From: Sulfitobacter sp. F26204
GTDB lineage: Bacteria; Pseudomonadota; Alphaproteobacteria; Rhodobacterales; Rhodobacteraceae
DNA length: 64,000 nt
Direction of reading: 5' to 3'
NCBI RefSeq assembly: GCF_026410305.1
Contig: NZ_JAPMLQ010000008.1
Span: 92,659-156,658, forward strand
A program made the position numbers and the translations under genes. The notes under the pieces were generated by a model. It worked only from the letters and a program-made list of their open reading frames with translations. It made no database searches and was not told where the DNA came from. Position 1 is the stretch's first letter, and the number at the start of each line of letters is the position of its first letter. Of the stretch, positions 37,806 through 47,361 are shown one piece after another.

Positions 37806-38485
37806 GAGGTGGGCCTCGCTTCAACCCACAAGGGGGCATTCAAGTCAAAAAGGGCGCGTGCCTGATGCGCATCGGGTAGTCCGTCACACACCATAGCGTA
37901 GCAGTCTTTGTCTACCAAAGTGCTCCACAAACTGGGCATCGCGATGACACCATTGATCAGTTCCGTGGCAAAAGATGGCGCGATGCCTTGTTGCTGCGTG
38001 CTGCTGAGCACCAGCGTCTTGCCGGCCCGGCGCAGTGGTGCGTCCGCAAGTGTCGGGGGGGGCGTGATTTCGGTCAACAAGGTTGCCAATCGGTCACGAT
38101 CCATGTCGTCTTCCAAGGTCGCCAGAGCAAGATCTTCGAGTTGCTCGAACGTGTCATCGTTGGTGAAATGATCAAAGGACGCCGGGATGTCCCCTGCTAT
38201 CGTTGCCATGAGGGACAGTGGAAAGCGGCGCCCGACGCGGTCGACCGATGGCATCAACACCCCATGGACCTTTGCCGGTCCTGCGAGCCCGGCAGCCAAG
38301 GTGAAACGCCAGATTGGCGACGACATATATTGATCATCCCATTCGTCACCGGCGGCAGATGCGGCGGTCATCATGGTGGTTTGCAGCCATTCATCCCACA
38401 CCCGTACAAACCCCTGCGGTGCATTGATGTGGAAAAAATCGCCCAAGGCTGGTGTTTTGCCAAATGCACCGAAACCACCGCTCAT
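37802..38485 (-). CDS. tagF: T6SS regulator TagF
   Basis: About 228 residues. The N terminus (GGFGAFGKTPALGDFFHINAPQGFVRVWDEWLQ) is the hallmark of TagF (ImpM), which represses T6SS assembly post-translationally, in part through the FHA protein. I chose the ATG at 38485: GGGGAT lies upstream and it clears the end of tssM. The longer open frame begins inside tssM. Confidence 0.92.
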   Translation of the reverse strand: MSGGFGAFGKTPALGDFFHINAPQGFVRVWDEWLQTTMMTAASAAGDEWDDQYMSSPIWRFTLAAGLAGPAKVHGVLMPSVDRVGRRFPLSLMATIAGDIPASFDHFTNDDTFEQLEDLALATLEDDMDRDRLATLLTEITPPPTLADAPLRRAGKTLVLSSTQQQGIAPSFATELINGVIAMPSLWSTLVDKDCYAMVCDGLPDAHQARALFDLNAPLWVEARPTS

Positions 38486-38504
38486 GTTGTTGATCCCCAC
38501 CGCA

Positions 38505-41500
38505 TCAAAATGTCTTGGGGCAGCTGAATTTCGTAAGCGCAGGAAGCGCAAACGGATTGATCACCGACCCTGATTGAAGTTGGAAGATCGCGATGCGTCC
38601 CGAAACGTTAAAGATCACGCGCTTGCGGTCGGATACATTGGTGCGTCGGATTTCAGCCGCATCCAGCAGCCGGAACCATGCCCAGGGGCCGTCTTTGGCA
38701 AGTTGGCTTTCACCGTTGCTAAGGTTGGGCTGAAAGACGACACCGGCAAGTCCGACGGTGCCGGGCCAGGTAATGGCAACGGGGGTGTTGTTGGGCCGGC
38801 GGGTTTCAAACAATACGTTCTGGGAACCTATGGTCAATTGCACCGACTCTGCCTTGGGATCCAGAGCTTCAGGTGTGATCTGGAAATTCACCTGCGGATT
38901 GGGTGCACCGGCGAAGAAGGCGTCGCGTATTTCTGCGGCATATTGCATTTGGAGCAAGACCGCAGGAGAAATGCCCAAATCGACATCATTGACTTTTTTC
39001 CAGGTCCAGGGACGGGTCCCTATGTCCACGAATTTCGACAGGTTCTCGGCAAAAAACGTGTCGATCATCCCGCCAGGGGCGAATACCTTCTGAAAGTCTG
39101 CCATTGCCACATCCGCACGAGCGCGGCGGTTGAAGGGATAACGGTTTTCCAGCGCCTGTGTGCAAAAGGGCAATACAGATGATTGCCATTTGGCGTTGAT
39201 TGACGAGCGTGTGCCATCCGCAGTGATGCCTGTTGAACTGCTGGTGATCTGGCTAGCCCAGCGTTCCAGGGGGCCGGGAATGCGGCCGGCCATCTGTTGA
39301 AAGCGTTGCGTCGCGGTGCCGCCTTCGGCGGCAGTCGCGGCCACCCCGCTAAAGGACATCTTGTTCAGTTCCTGATAGACTTCTTGCAAGGTTGCAATCA
39401 GTAAATCCAGCTGGCTGTCCTGCCCTTCCGGGCGTTCAACCAAAGTGTGTAACCATTCAAACCGGTCCTCGACATAGGATCCAGGCGGTTTCGGCGGGGC
39501 ACCGTTGGCCTGGTTCCCGGCAGAACGTTGTAATGCCTCCAGAAGGATTTCACCCTGGATGCTGAGGCTTGAGCGGGCTTCGATCTGGGCGATCCGGCCC
39601 AAGCCGTCAGAGACCTCGTCGCTTCCCAGTAAACCGCCGCGCTTTTCCGTCAGTTTGGTTTCTTTGGCGATTTCGGTCAGGATATTCACCAAAGGTGAGG
39701 TCGGACCTGAAAGGACATTGGTGACCTCTACAGCATGGCTGAGAGATTCAAGCGGGATCACGTCAATATCACCGAGGATTGCGTCATAACGTGCGATATA
39801 GTCATTATAGTAAAGATCCAACACATCCCGGCTGAGGGCTGTTAACGCAGCATCAGATTGTTCTGCCTCGCCGCGCGGGCCAAGCACCCAGCTTTCGCCC
39901 TGGATACGTTTGGCAACACCCAGCGCCTCGCCCAGAAACACGTCGTTAAAACCGTCATAGGTAAAAATTCCCTCGACACCGACATTCAATGGCTTGCCCG
40001 AAGATCGTACCAATACCCTTGTGACGGCAGGGCCGCCTGCTTCGGTGATGCGCCATTCCGGCAGGCTTGCCGCCGACGGGCTGTTGATGATGCCGTTGTA
40101 CACCCGTTGGGCCAGGGGCATCTCGGACAATATGCCCTGTACCTGTTCGACCAGCGGTCCGTTGAGCGAAATCTTCTCCATCGGTTGAGACAGCATCGCA
40201 TTCAGGTGAAACTTCAGATCTTCGCGCAGATCGGCGCGGCTGGCACCGGCAAAGGTGATACCCCAATCAATGTCCATCCATTCGCGCACGAGATCGGCGT
40301 TCATCGGTCCTTCAAGGCCCAGCATCAAATAGATCTTCAATGCTTCGTACAGAAGGTCGGGATTGTTCACATTGCCGCTGATCTGTTCTTCGAGGCGCAA
40401 CAACAAACGTGGCAAAAGGCGCTGGTTAAGCGCTGCGCGATAGGTTTGTGCCGCCTGCGTCCCGATAACCTCTCCCTGATAAAGCCCGTAGGTCAGGCGC
40501 CTTTCGGGATCAGGATCACCCAGGGCGGGATTTGTCGGCATGTCGCGTAAGACGTTCAAGGCGTCAACCACCGGCGGCAGATCCGTGTCGCCCAAGGGGC
40601 TACCGGGCAAGATCGAGCTGAGTTGTTGATAGCTGTCGACATAGGTAGAGGCCTGTTCGATCAAGTCCTGATTGCCCAGATAGCTGCGGGTGAACAGCGT
40701 GCCCGTCAACAAGGCGACGATGATTGTTGCAGCGATCGCCGCCCGCTTGGTCCAGCGATATCGACGTTCAACCTTGTCATCTGCAGAGACAAGCCCAGCT
40801 TCGGGAAAGATCACCTGTTCGAACAAGCGCGTAAGAAAATAGGAACGCCCCTGCCCCTGGCCTGTGCCAATTGCCTGGCGCCCGATACCAAAAGTGCGTG
40901 CCATCCCCAGCATCAAACGGTCAATTGGTGTGCCTTCCTGGGTGCCGGAGGTAAAGTAAATGCCGCGCAACATATGACGTTGTTCATACCGGTTGTCCTG
41001 AAATACTTCAGAGAGAAAGCTGTGCGCAACCGTGCGCATTGCTGCAACCTGACTGGGAAAGCCCGCAACGAGAGAGCGGCGTTGCGGATCAATTTCGGTC
41101 TGCATACGTTCAAGGCATTGCGCGTTGAGTTGGCCCAGAAGCAGCGCAAATTCAGTGTCGAAAGCGGCAACTGGAGAGGTTTCGCCCTTGGATGTGTCCA
41201 ACGGGAGGGTAAAACCCCAGACCTGTTCCCGGTCTTCCTTACCCAGATTGTCATAAAATTCGGAGAAGCCTGCAATCAAATCTGCTTTGGTGAACAGAAC
41301 ATAAACAGGGAAACGCACCCCCAGTTTTTCGCGCAGTTCATTCAGGCGCCGCCGCACGGCCATGGCATGGCTGGCCTGTGTCACCTCGTCCTGTTGCAAC
41401 AGATCGCTGAGGGAAATGGCAATCATTGCGCCATTGATCGGTTGGCGTTTGCGATATTTCTTGAGCAGTCCAAGAAAGCCGATCCAACCGGCGTTGTCAG

Positions 41501-42086
41501 TCTCCTGGTCACTTTCCTGTGTTGTATAACGCCCCGCGGTGTCGATCAGCACCGCATCATTGGTGAACCACCAGTCACAGTTCCGGGTTCCCCCAACGCC
41601 GCCAATCGCTGTCTTGCCCATGCTGTCAGCCAGCGGAAATTTCAGGCCGGAGTTCACAATCGCCGTCGTCTTGCCCGCGCCGGGCGGGCCGATCATGACG
41701 TACCAAGGCAGTTCGTTCAGATGTTTGCGCCCATTTTTGGATTTGCGCAGTTCCGCCATCGCGAGTTTGAGCTTGTCACGAAGTTCGCCCAATTCCGCAG
41801 CGGTGACGTCATCACCAGAATCATCCATCTGTTCGGCAATTTCATCTGTCATCGCCTTGTCTTTGCGACGGCGGCGCAAGAAGACAAACAACATCAAGCC
41901 AAAGAAGAAGAACCAGATCCCGCAGATCAGGATGATGCGGGATGTCATGCTGTCAAAGGGGCGCCATGTGTCACCACCGATGAATGGGGCAAGGAACCAG
42001 ACGCAAAGCGACAGACAGATCGCGACCAGTATGAAGATTGTATAAATCGACTTGAAGAAAAAGCGGAGTATGCGGCGTCCGTACAT
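38505..42086 (-). CDS. tssM: T6SS membrane complex protein TssM (IcmF)
   Basis: 1193 residues. Two N-terminal membrane helices (about 10-35 and 50-70) bracket a short periplasmic loop. A cytoplasmic NTPase-like domain follows with an intact Walker A GPPGAGKTT (133-141) and the VLIDTAGRY motif. A third helix near 450 leads to the large periplasmic part ending in the IcmF C-terminal domain. TssM with TssL forms the trans-envelope channel. Its ATG overlaps the tssL stop (TAATG). The length is normal for TssM. Confidence 0.96.
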   Translation of the reverse strand: MYGRRILRFFFKSIYTIFILVAICLSLCVWFLAPFIGGDTWRPFDSMTSRIILICGIWFFFFGLMLFVFLRRRRKDKAMTDEIAEQMDDSGDDVTAAELGELRDKLKLAMAELRKSKNGRKHLNELPWYVMIGPPGAGKTTAIVNSGLKFPLADSMGKTAIGGVGGTRNCDWWFTNDAVLIDTAGRYTTQESDQETDNAGWIGFLGLLKKYRKRQPINGAMIAISLSDLLQQDEVTQASHAMAVRRRLNELREKLGVRFPVYVLFTKADLIAGFSEFYDNLGKEDREQVWGFTLPLDTSKGETSPVAAFDTEFALLLGQLNAQCLERMQTEIDPQRRSLVAGFPSQVAAMRTVAHSFLSEVFQDNRYEQRHMLRGIYFTSGTQEGTPIDRLMLGMARTFGIGRQAIGTGQGQGRSYFLTRLFEQVIFPEAGLVSADDKVERRYRWTKRAAIAATIIVALLTGTLFTRSYLGNQDLIEQASTYVDSYQQLSSILPGSPLGDTDLPPVVDALNVLRDMPTNPALGDPDPERRLTYGLYQGEVIGTQAAQTYRAALNQRLLPRLLLRLEEQISGNVNNPDLLYEALKIYLMLGLEGPMNADLVREWMDIDWGITFAGASRADLREDLKFHLNAMLSQPMEKISLNGPLVEQVQGILSEMPLAQRVYNGIINSPSAASLPEWRITEAGGPAVTRVLVRSSGKPLNVGVEGIFTYDGFNDVFLGEALGVAKRIQGESWVLGPRGEAEQSDAALTALSRDVLDLYYNDYIARYDAILGDIDVIPLESLSHAVEVTNVLSGPTSPLVNILTEIAKETKLTEKRGGLLGSDEVSDGLGRIAQIEARSSLSIQGEILLEALQRSAGNQANGAPPKPPGSYVEDRFEWLHTLVERPEGQDSQLDLLIATLQEVYQELNKMSFSGVAATAAEGGTATQRFQQMAGRIPGPLERWASQITSSSTGITADGTRSSINAKWQSSVLPFCTQALENRYPFNRRARADVAMADFQKVFAPGGMIDTFFAENLSKFVDIGTRPWTWKKVNDVDLGISPAVLLQMQYAAEIRDAFFAGAPNPQVNFQITPEALDPKAESVQLTIGSQNVLFETRRPNNTPVAITWPGTVGLAGVVFQPNLSNGESQLAKDGPWAWFRLLDAAEIRRTNVSDRKRVIFNVSGRIAIFQLQSGSVINPFALPALTKFSCPKTF

Positions 42087-43504
42087 TATGAGGCCTCCTG
42101 CACCAGCAACACTTCGATGCGCCGGTTTTTGGCGCGGCCTTCACGTGTGCCATTGTCTGCGATCGGTTCTTTTTCTGCCCGACCTTCGGCAGAAAGTCGG
42201 CTGGGGTCCGTGATCGTGCCCGCCATCGACGCCATGACGGATTTCGCGCGTGCCAGACTGAGATGCATGTTGGAAGGAAAGCGTGACGATTTGATCGGGA
42301 CATTGTCGGAATGTCCGGTGATAATTACCGGCCCCGGTTCATCATTCAGCGAATTTGCTACACGGGCGATGGGGTCTATGAACTTTTTCGTCAGCTGGTC
42401 GGAGCCAGAGCCAAACATGCCAGAACCTGCAATGCGAATGACCAATGTGTTGCCCTTTTGAAAGACATTGACGATGCCGTCATCGATTTCTTTTTGCAGA
42501 AAGTTAACCACTTTCTTCAGCCGCACTTCCTCTGACGAGGCGGGCGGTGTGGGTGGCGGCGGCGGCGCGCGGCGTTGCAGTTCGGCTGGTGGTCCGTTGT
42601 CGATAACCGAGAGCTGGCCGATCAACCGTTCTGTCTTGGTCCCAAGCAGATAGGAGAGGCTGGTGAATTGAATTGCCAGCAGCGCGGCGGTTGTTGCAAG
42701 TGCAATCCAGACCAGACGCCAGGCAGATAAAACGCGAAACGGTTTATCCTCGCCTTCCCAATGCGGCGACAGGTCACGTTCAACATCACCGCGCTGGCCG
42801 CGAATGATCCGCGCCAGACCTTGCCGGATTTGCAGATGCTTGTCGGACCCGCCCTGCTCAACACGCAGACGGCCTTCAAAGCCGAGCGAAAGACACATAT
42901 AAATGAATTCGAGGACATCGAGGTTATTGCCCGGTTCCTTTTCTAGCCGCGCAAGAAGGTCATAAAACCGGTCACCACCAACTGTTTCGCGGTGGAAGGT
43001 GCCGACCATTGATTGCAGGCCCCAGCTTGATTGTCCGCCCCAGGGCGTATTCAGAACCACATCATCCAGCGTCGCGCAAAGGGCGTACCGTGCAATTTTC
43101 ACGGTTTGCGCAGGCACCCCTGCCTGCAAGGCGCGGTTTTCAAAGGCGCGAACCTCGGCAACGACAGAGGACCGCAGCTTGTCAGGGTCCATATGCTGGG
43201 CGCGGTTGCGGATCCGGCTGATCAAGGAAAACAACGGGGCCGCACAGGCAGTGAGCTGGTTCATGCCCGTAAGAACCATTTCGGCCTCTTGCGGCCCATC
43301 ACGTTTTGTCGCCTGCGGCGCTGCAGCAGCAGGTGGAATGCCCATAGCGTCAAATCCTGGCGACGGCGTGGGGGCTTCCATTGGTTCATGCGGTATGGCG
43401 CGGGGTGGTGGCGTAGCCGCAGCCGTGCGACGACCGCCCGGATTGGGGCGGATTACTGTCTTGTCAGTATCATCGTCTTCTGCAAACGGGTCGTCGGATG
43501 ACAT
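42086..43504 (-). CDS. tssL: T6SS membrane complex protein TssL with C-terminal OmpA domain
   Basis: 472 residues. A Pro-rich N terminus is followed by the DotU/IcmH cytoplasmic domain (about 80-250, with the conserved LRSSVVAEVRAFENRAL, YALCATLDDVVLNTPWG and EFIYMCLSLGFEGRL). One membrane helix near 265 leads to a periplasmic OmpA-like domain (about 350-470, VIITGHSDNVPIKSSRFPSN ... GRAKNRRIEV). TssL of this type anchors the membrane complex to peptidoglycan through the OmpA part. Confidence 0.95.
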   Translation of the reverse strand: MSSDDPFAEDDDTDKTVIRPNPGGRRTAAATPPPRAIPHEPMEAPTPSPGFDAMGIPPAAAAPQATKRDGPQEAEMVLTGMNQLTACAAPLFSLISRIRNRAQHMDPDKLRSSVVAEVRAFENRALQAGVPAQTVKIARYALCATLDDVVLNTPWGGQSSWGLQSMVGTFHRETVGGDRFYDLLARLEKEPGNNLDVLEFIYMCLSLGFEGRLRVEQGGSDKHLQIRQGLARIIRGQRGDVERDLSPHWEGEDKPFRVLSAWRLVWIALATTAALLAIQFTSLSYLLGTKTERLIGQLSVIDNGPPAELQRRAPPPPPTPPASSEEVRLKKVVNFLQKEIDDGIVNVFQKGNTLVIRIAGSGMFGSGSDQLTKKFIDPIARVANSLNDEPGPVIITGHSDNVPIKSSRFPSNMHLSLARAKSVMASMAGTITDPSRLSAEGRAEKEPIADNGTREGRAKNRRIEVLLVQEAS

Positions 43505-43526
43505 GGCTTGCCTCTTCTACTTAATG

Positions 43527-44867
43527 CTACGAATTGCGGATCGCCCAAAGCTCCATGTTCAGACCGGGATATTGTCCTGATACATGCACCGCGATGCCGC
43601 CAGATGTGGTCATTTTGCCCCAATATGGGCTGTCGGCGGCGAGCTCGAAATATACTACTCCTGCATGATAGGGAATTTGGCGTGGCGCAACCGGCATGGG
43701 GCGTAACGTGATCCCCGGCAGGGCGGAATTGACAAGTTGGCGAATTTCTTCGACAGGGCCGATCTTGGCCTGACCGGCAAAATGGCGTCTGACGTCTTCT
43801 GCAGGAATTTCCGCCTGTACGGCCAGCACAAAACCGGCTGTATTGATCAGCTTGCGGTCCGAAATGACACCGACGTAAACGCCGTACTTGCGCGCCTCCA
43901 AGGGTATCGAAATTGCCGTTTGTTCCAGAACCGAACTTAGATATTGGCGCAGGGTACGGATTACGGGCGCAAAGGTGACTGAAAGGTTGTCATGCTGATA
44001 GGCAGGAAATTCAGGAGGTTGTTTGCTGGTCGTCATGAACACCGACAATTCACCGGCCAAAGCGACACAATGGCGATAGGCATCTTCGGGGTGCAGGTTT
44101 TCCAACGTGGTCAGATGACGGAACACGGGGATCATCCGGTTGATGACGGTCAGCAACAGAAAGTCCGACACTTCCGCGACCGCCTTGGCGGCACCCCCTT
44201 CGGATAGACGTCCCGCAAGCGCGGTCATCCGGTGCGACAACAGTCCTTCGATCTCGCGGATGAACCCTTCCAAGGGACTGGCGGCACGCACGTCGATGCA
44301 GCTGGGAATAAAGCTGCGGTCAAGGATTATTTCCTTGTCCGGGCGTACCTCGATGATCCGTGCAATCGGAATCGCCAGCATGTCGGCCAGTTCATCAACG
44401 GCCAAAGCAAATTGCAACCGCATCTTGCCGACGCCGATCGTCACCGGTTTTTGATCGCGCCCCATGGTGTCGGTGATTTCAAGCTCTGCCGGGCGCAGGC
44501 GGCTGACTGATTGCTCCGCGCCGCTCAGGTCGACTTCTACGGCACCTTGCCGGCGTTGCGGGACCGTTAGATAGACCACGCAATCCTTGATGGTCTCCGG
44601 CACTTCCAGGGCGGGTGGATGATCTTCGGTCTGTGGCACCCGGAATACCATGCCGTCATGGGTCAGACCCGAACAGCCCTTTAGCGCGAATTGGCCCACC
44701 TTAAGCACTTCTTCGTCGATCTCGAGGGCATTGACTCCCCAACCATAGGGCCGGATGCGGCGCGCAAGCCCCGCGATGAGCGCTTCCTTGTGGCGGTCCG
44801 ACTGTTGGAAATGGTGAGGCTGCAAAAACAACCCCTCCGTCCAAAGCACTTTACTGTCCCAGGACAC
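43527..44867 (-). CDS. tssK: T6SS baseplate protein TssK
   Basis: 446 residues. The N terminus WTEGLFLQPHHFQQSDR is the hallmark of TssK (ImpJ), the baseplate-membrane complex adaptor. Further conserved blocks are IYGWGV-like PYGWGVNALEID, SRLRPAELEI, and a C-terminal part with PVAPRQIPYHAGVVYFEL. The length is normal. It lies between tagH and tssL in the same direction. Confidence 0.95.
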   Translation of the reverse strand: MSWDSKVLWTEGLFLQPHHFQQSDRHKEALIAGLARRIRPYGWGVNALEIDEEVLKVGQFALKGCSGLTHDGMVFRVPQTEDHPPALEVPETIKDCVVYLTVPQRRQGAVEVDLSGAEQSVSRLRPAELEITDTMGRDQKPVTIGVGKMRLQFALAVDELADMLAIPIARIIEVRPDKEIILDRSFIPSCIDVRAASPLEGFIREIEGLLSHRMTALAGRLSEGGAAKAVAEVSDFLLLTVINRMIPVFRHLTTLENLHPEDAYRHCVALAGELSVFMTTSKQPPEFPAYQHDNLSVTFAPVIRTLRQYLSSVLEQTAISIPLEARKYGVYVGVISDRKLINTAGFVLAVQAEIPAEDVRRHFAGQAKIGPVEEIRQLVNSALPGITLRPMPVAPRQIPYHAGVVYFELAADSPYWGKMTTSGGIAVHVSGQYPGLNMELWAIRNS

Positions 44868-44912
44868 ATAATTCTCCCTGTGTCGCCCCAGTGCACCAAT
44901 CGGTGCGTGAGG

Positions 44913-46421
44913 TTATTTTAACTTTTCAAGCTGATCTTTATAGGCTCGCGCAAATTCGCGGCTAAAGAGCTCGTGAAAATCATTCTCGGCCTGATCGGCA
45001 ATCTGGCCATACATTTTTTCGTATACTTCCCAATAACGCGCCTTCTTGCCCTTCAACAAAGAGCTGAAGCTGCCACCCGATTCAATTTGTGCGCCCAGCA
45101 CTTCAGGGTCAAGTTTGGCCAAAATACCCTTCAGGGCAGCTTCCATCCCCGTCACCATTGCCACTTCATGCGCCTTGATGTCGTCCAATGCCTGTTCTGT
45201 TGCTGTCTCTGACCCCAGATAGCCGCGCGATTTCGGTTTGATCAGTGCTTCGATCGCCTGATCCGCGCTGATCGAGAATTTCAATGGATTATTGCCACCG
45301 GCGCTGATCATTGTCTGCTCAATGCGGAACTCTGATTTGATCGAGGTGCGCGTCATCAGGATTTCGCGCAGACCAGTAATCATGGTGCGCATCACCCGGC
45401 CCATACGTGCCATCGAAGTGTGTAAATCCTCATCAGGAATCTCAAGGTCTTCAACATCGAGAGCTGCGAAAAAGGCGCGTGCCGCATCCTGATTGCCATG
45501 TGCTGGAACCGGGGTTTGGATCGTGGTCGGCGTGGCCGTTGCATCGGCACCACCCTGCGCCGCCGGTTCAGGCTCTGGCGCGGTTTCGGCAGGTGGTTTT
45601 TTGGCTTTTGGAGTCGGAACCTTGGTTTTAGGCCGTGGTTTTTTGATCTCTGCGGGTTGTTGGGTCGGATCTGTATCCGCGACCTGCTGTGGCGTGGGTG
45701 CCGGATCCGGTTGTGATGGTGGACTGGAGGGAGACAACAAATCATCGTCCCAATCGTCGGGTATCATCGCCGGGCCAGAGGATTGCGCAGGTCTAAAGCT
45801 GTCACTTGCACTGGGGTTGTGCATACCCTGACTGGGTCCGAGATCTTCGTTCAACCTATCCGCAGGTTTGGCAAAAAATTCGTCTTCCTCCTCACCTAAC
45901 GGCGGCAAGAGATCGTCGATCGGATCCGCCGTTTTGATTTGACCTGGGCCTTTCGGCCCTTCGGGCGATCCTAAAAGATCATCAAGGAAATCACCGCCTG
46001 GCCCGACATCATTTAGCAAATCCATTGGATCAAGCGAATTGTTGGCATCCCCGTGCGAAACCTGGTTATGACCAAGGGGGTCGGCAATGGGCGGGGCGAT
46101 CGCTTCGGATATTTCGACCAGCAGTTCATACCCACCCACTGAAAGAATATCACCGTTGTTGATCGGTGTAGGTGTACGACCCAGAGGCACTTTGGAATAG
46201 TTCAAGAAGGTGCCGTTGGTTGAAAAATCAACAACAACAACATTGCCGTTGTGATCTTCGATTACACAATGGCTCTTGGACAGCTGCCTTTCTGGATCGG
46301 GCAAGACGATGTCATTGGCCGGCCCCCGCCCGAGGCTGAGGCTCCCACCTGCGGGCATCTGCATATTGCCAACATCACCGGGCATGGTTCCTGAAGATTG
46401 GAATGACAGTTTAACAGGCAT
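44913..46421 (-). CDS. tagH: T6SS FHA-domain protein TagH
   Basis: About 502 residues from the ATG at 46421, with GGAGGA upstream. The N-terminal FHA domain (about 5-105) includes LGRGPANDIVLPDPERQLSKSHCVIED and STNGTFLN, able to bind phosphothreonine made by PpkA. A long acidic, Pro-rich linker (about 110-310) contains repeated DDLL-type motifs (LDDLLGSPEG, IDDLLPPLGEE, WDDDLLSP). The C-terminal T6SS FHA-associated domain (about 320-502) has the conserved SEFRIEQTMISAGGNNPLKFS and KARYWEVYEKMYGQIADQAENDFHELF. Confidence 0.93.
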   Translation of the reverse strand: MPVKLSFQSSGTMPGDVGNMQMPAGGSLSLGRGPANDIVLPDPERQLSKSHCVIEDHNGNVVVVDFSTNGTFLNYSKVPLGRTPTPINNGDILSVGGYELLVEISEAIAPPIADPLGHNQVSHGDANNSLDPMDLLNDVGPGGDFLDDLLGSPEGPKGPGQIKTADPIDDLLPPLGEEEDEFFAKPADRLNEDLGPSQGMHNPSASDSFRPAQSSGPAMIPDDWDDDLLSPSSPPSQPDPAPTPQQVADTDPTQQPAEIKKPRPKTKVPTPKAKKPPAETAPEPEPAAQGGADATATPTTIQTPVPAHGNQDAARAFFAALDVEDLEIPDEDLHTSMARMGRVMRTMITGLREILMTRTSIKSEFRIEQTMISAGGNNPLKFSISADQAIEALIKPKSRGYLGSETATEQALDDIKAHEVAMVTGMEAALKGILAKLDPEVLGAQIESGGSFSSLLKGKKARYWEVYEKMYGQIADQAENDFHELFSREFARAYKDQLEKLK

Positions 46422-46429
46422 AGATGCGC

Positions 46430-46744
46430 CTATCCTCCGATCATGACATTTGGGCAGCAGGGGGGAAGGACAAACCCGCCGCACAAACAGGAATCAAATG
46501 CCCGTGCTGCAGGTAATTTTCCAATCAGGACACTTGTGGACCCTTTCACGACAGGGTGCGGAGGTACGGATAGCGTCATATCTGTGGCCCGCGCCGCCGG
46601 TAGTTTGCCGATAAGCACGGGCTGCACAACAGCGCAGGGAAACATAATCGGCAACGGAACGCCTGGGGGCGGAACTGGTACGCCAGGGGGCGTTGCAGGA
46701 AGCAAACACCCATGCAAATCGGTCATTCGGGCTGCAAATGGCAT
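46430..46744 (-). CDS. PAAR-domain spike-tip protein
   Basis: 104 residues, which is a bare PAAR protein without toxin extension. It has the PAAR fold features: the N-terminal AARMTDLHGC, many Pro and Gly, two copies of VLIGKLPAARA (about residues 43-53 and 71-81), and a Cys-rich end (CLCGGFVLPPCC) for metal binding. PAAR proteins cap the VgrG spike. AAGGAGGTGAC before the ATG is a strong ribosome site; the ATG also overlaps the preceding gene's end. Confidence 0.93.
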   Translation of the reverse strand: MPFAARMTDLHGCLLPATPPGVPVPPPGVPLPIMFPCAVVQPVLIGKLPAARATDMTLSVPPHPVVKGSTSVLIGKLPAARAFDSCLCGGFVLPPCCPNVMIGG

Positions 46745-47352
46745 TATGTCACCTCCTTCATCTTATCCTTGTTTTCCATTTTGCCGTTGCCACCCCGCGC
46801 TATATCGACAGCGCGATCGATCAACATTTGGCTATATTCCTCAAACCTATCAGAGTTTTTGTCCAACGCCACGAGATTCATAGCAAATGCAAAGGTTTCA
46901 GCACCACCCGCAGGTGCAGGGTATTCCGCCAGATCAGCAGGCCCCAACGTCCCGTCTGAGTAAAGTACCGACATGGCGATGTTTACAGTGTCATCGTCAA
47001 TATAAGCATCATCCATCGACAGACGGGCTCGCTCGCGGTTTTCCTCAGTCGGTTTGAATACCCAGTCTTCTGATGCAACCAGCGATTTGGGATCCTTATC
47101 GGATTTAGGGCCAATGTAGTCCCGTGCCGCCAAACAGGCCCACCAGACCCGTTCGCGCGGCGGCAAAACAACTGCCAAAAGTCGCAGGACATCGATCAGT
47201 GCGCCCTTGCCATCCAACTCAGTCAGAACCTCTTCGGCTAATGCAGCAACCGGAGATTCTATGGGTGTTTTCAGGCGCGTGTTTGTCAGTGACAACATTT
47301 TTGCCACCGGCTCCTTTGGCACTTTGACCATATTTTTGAAACGTTCGCTCAT
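46744..47352 (-). CDS. T6SS-associated protein of unknown function (DUF6931-like)
   Basis: 202 residues, soluble, mostly helical. Blocks such as ALIDVLRLLAVVLPPRERVWWACLAARDYIG and EENRERARLSMDDAY resemble small proteins found between vgrG and PAAR genes in other T6SS loci (I associate them with DUF6931, without certainty). It has no catalytic motif I can see. It overlaps the PAAR start and follows vgrG by 9 bp, so an adaptor or effector-loading role is plausible. Confidence 0.6.
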   Translation of the reverse strand: MSERFKNMVKVPKEPVAKMLSLTNTRLKTPIESPVAALAEEVLTELDGKGALIDVLRLLAVVLPPRERVWWACLAARDYIGPKSDKDPKSLVASEDWVFKPTEENRERARLSMDDAYIDDDTVNIAMSVLYSDGTLGPADLAEYPAPAGGAETFAFAMNLVALDKNSDRFEEYSQMLIDRAVDIARGGNGKMENKDKMKEVT

Positions 47353-47361
47353 AATATCGCC

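Noticed and set aside
40623..42461. 612-residue plus-strand open frame opposite tssM and tssL
   Set aside because: It lies antisense to clear tssM/tssL domains and has no motif of its own; a shadow.
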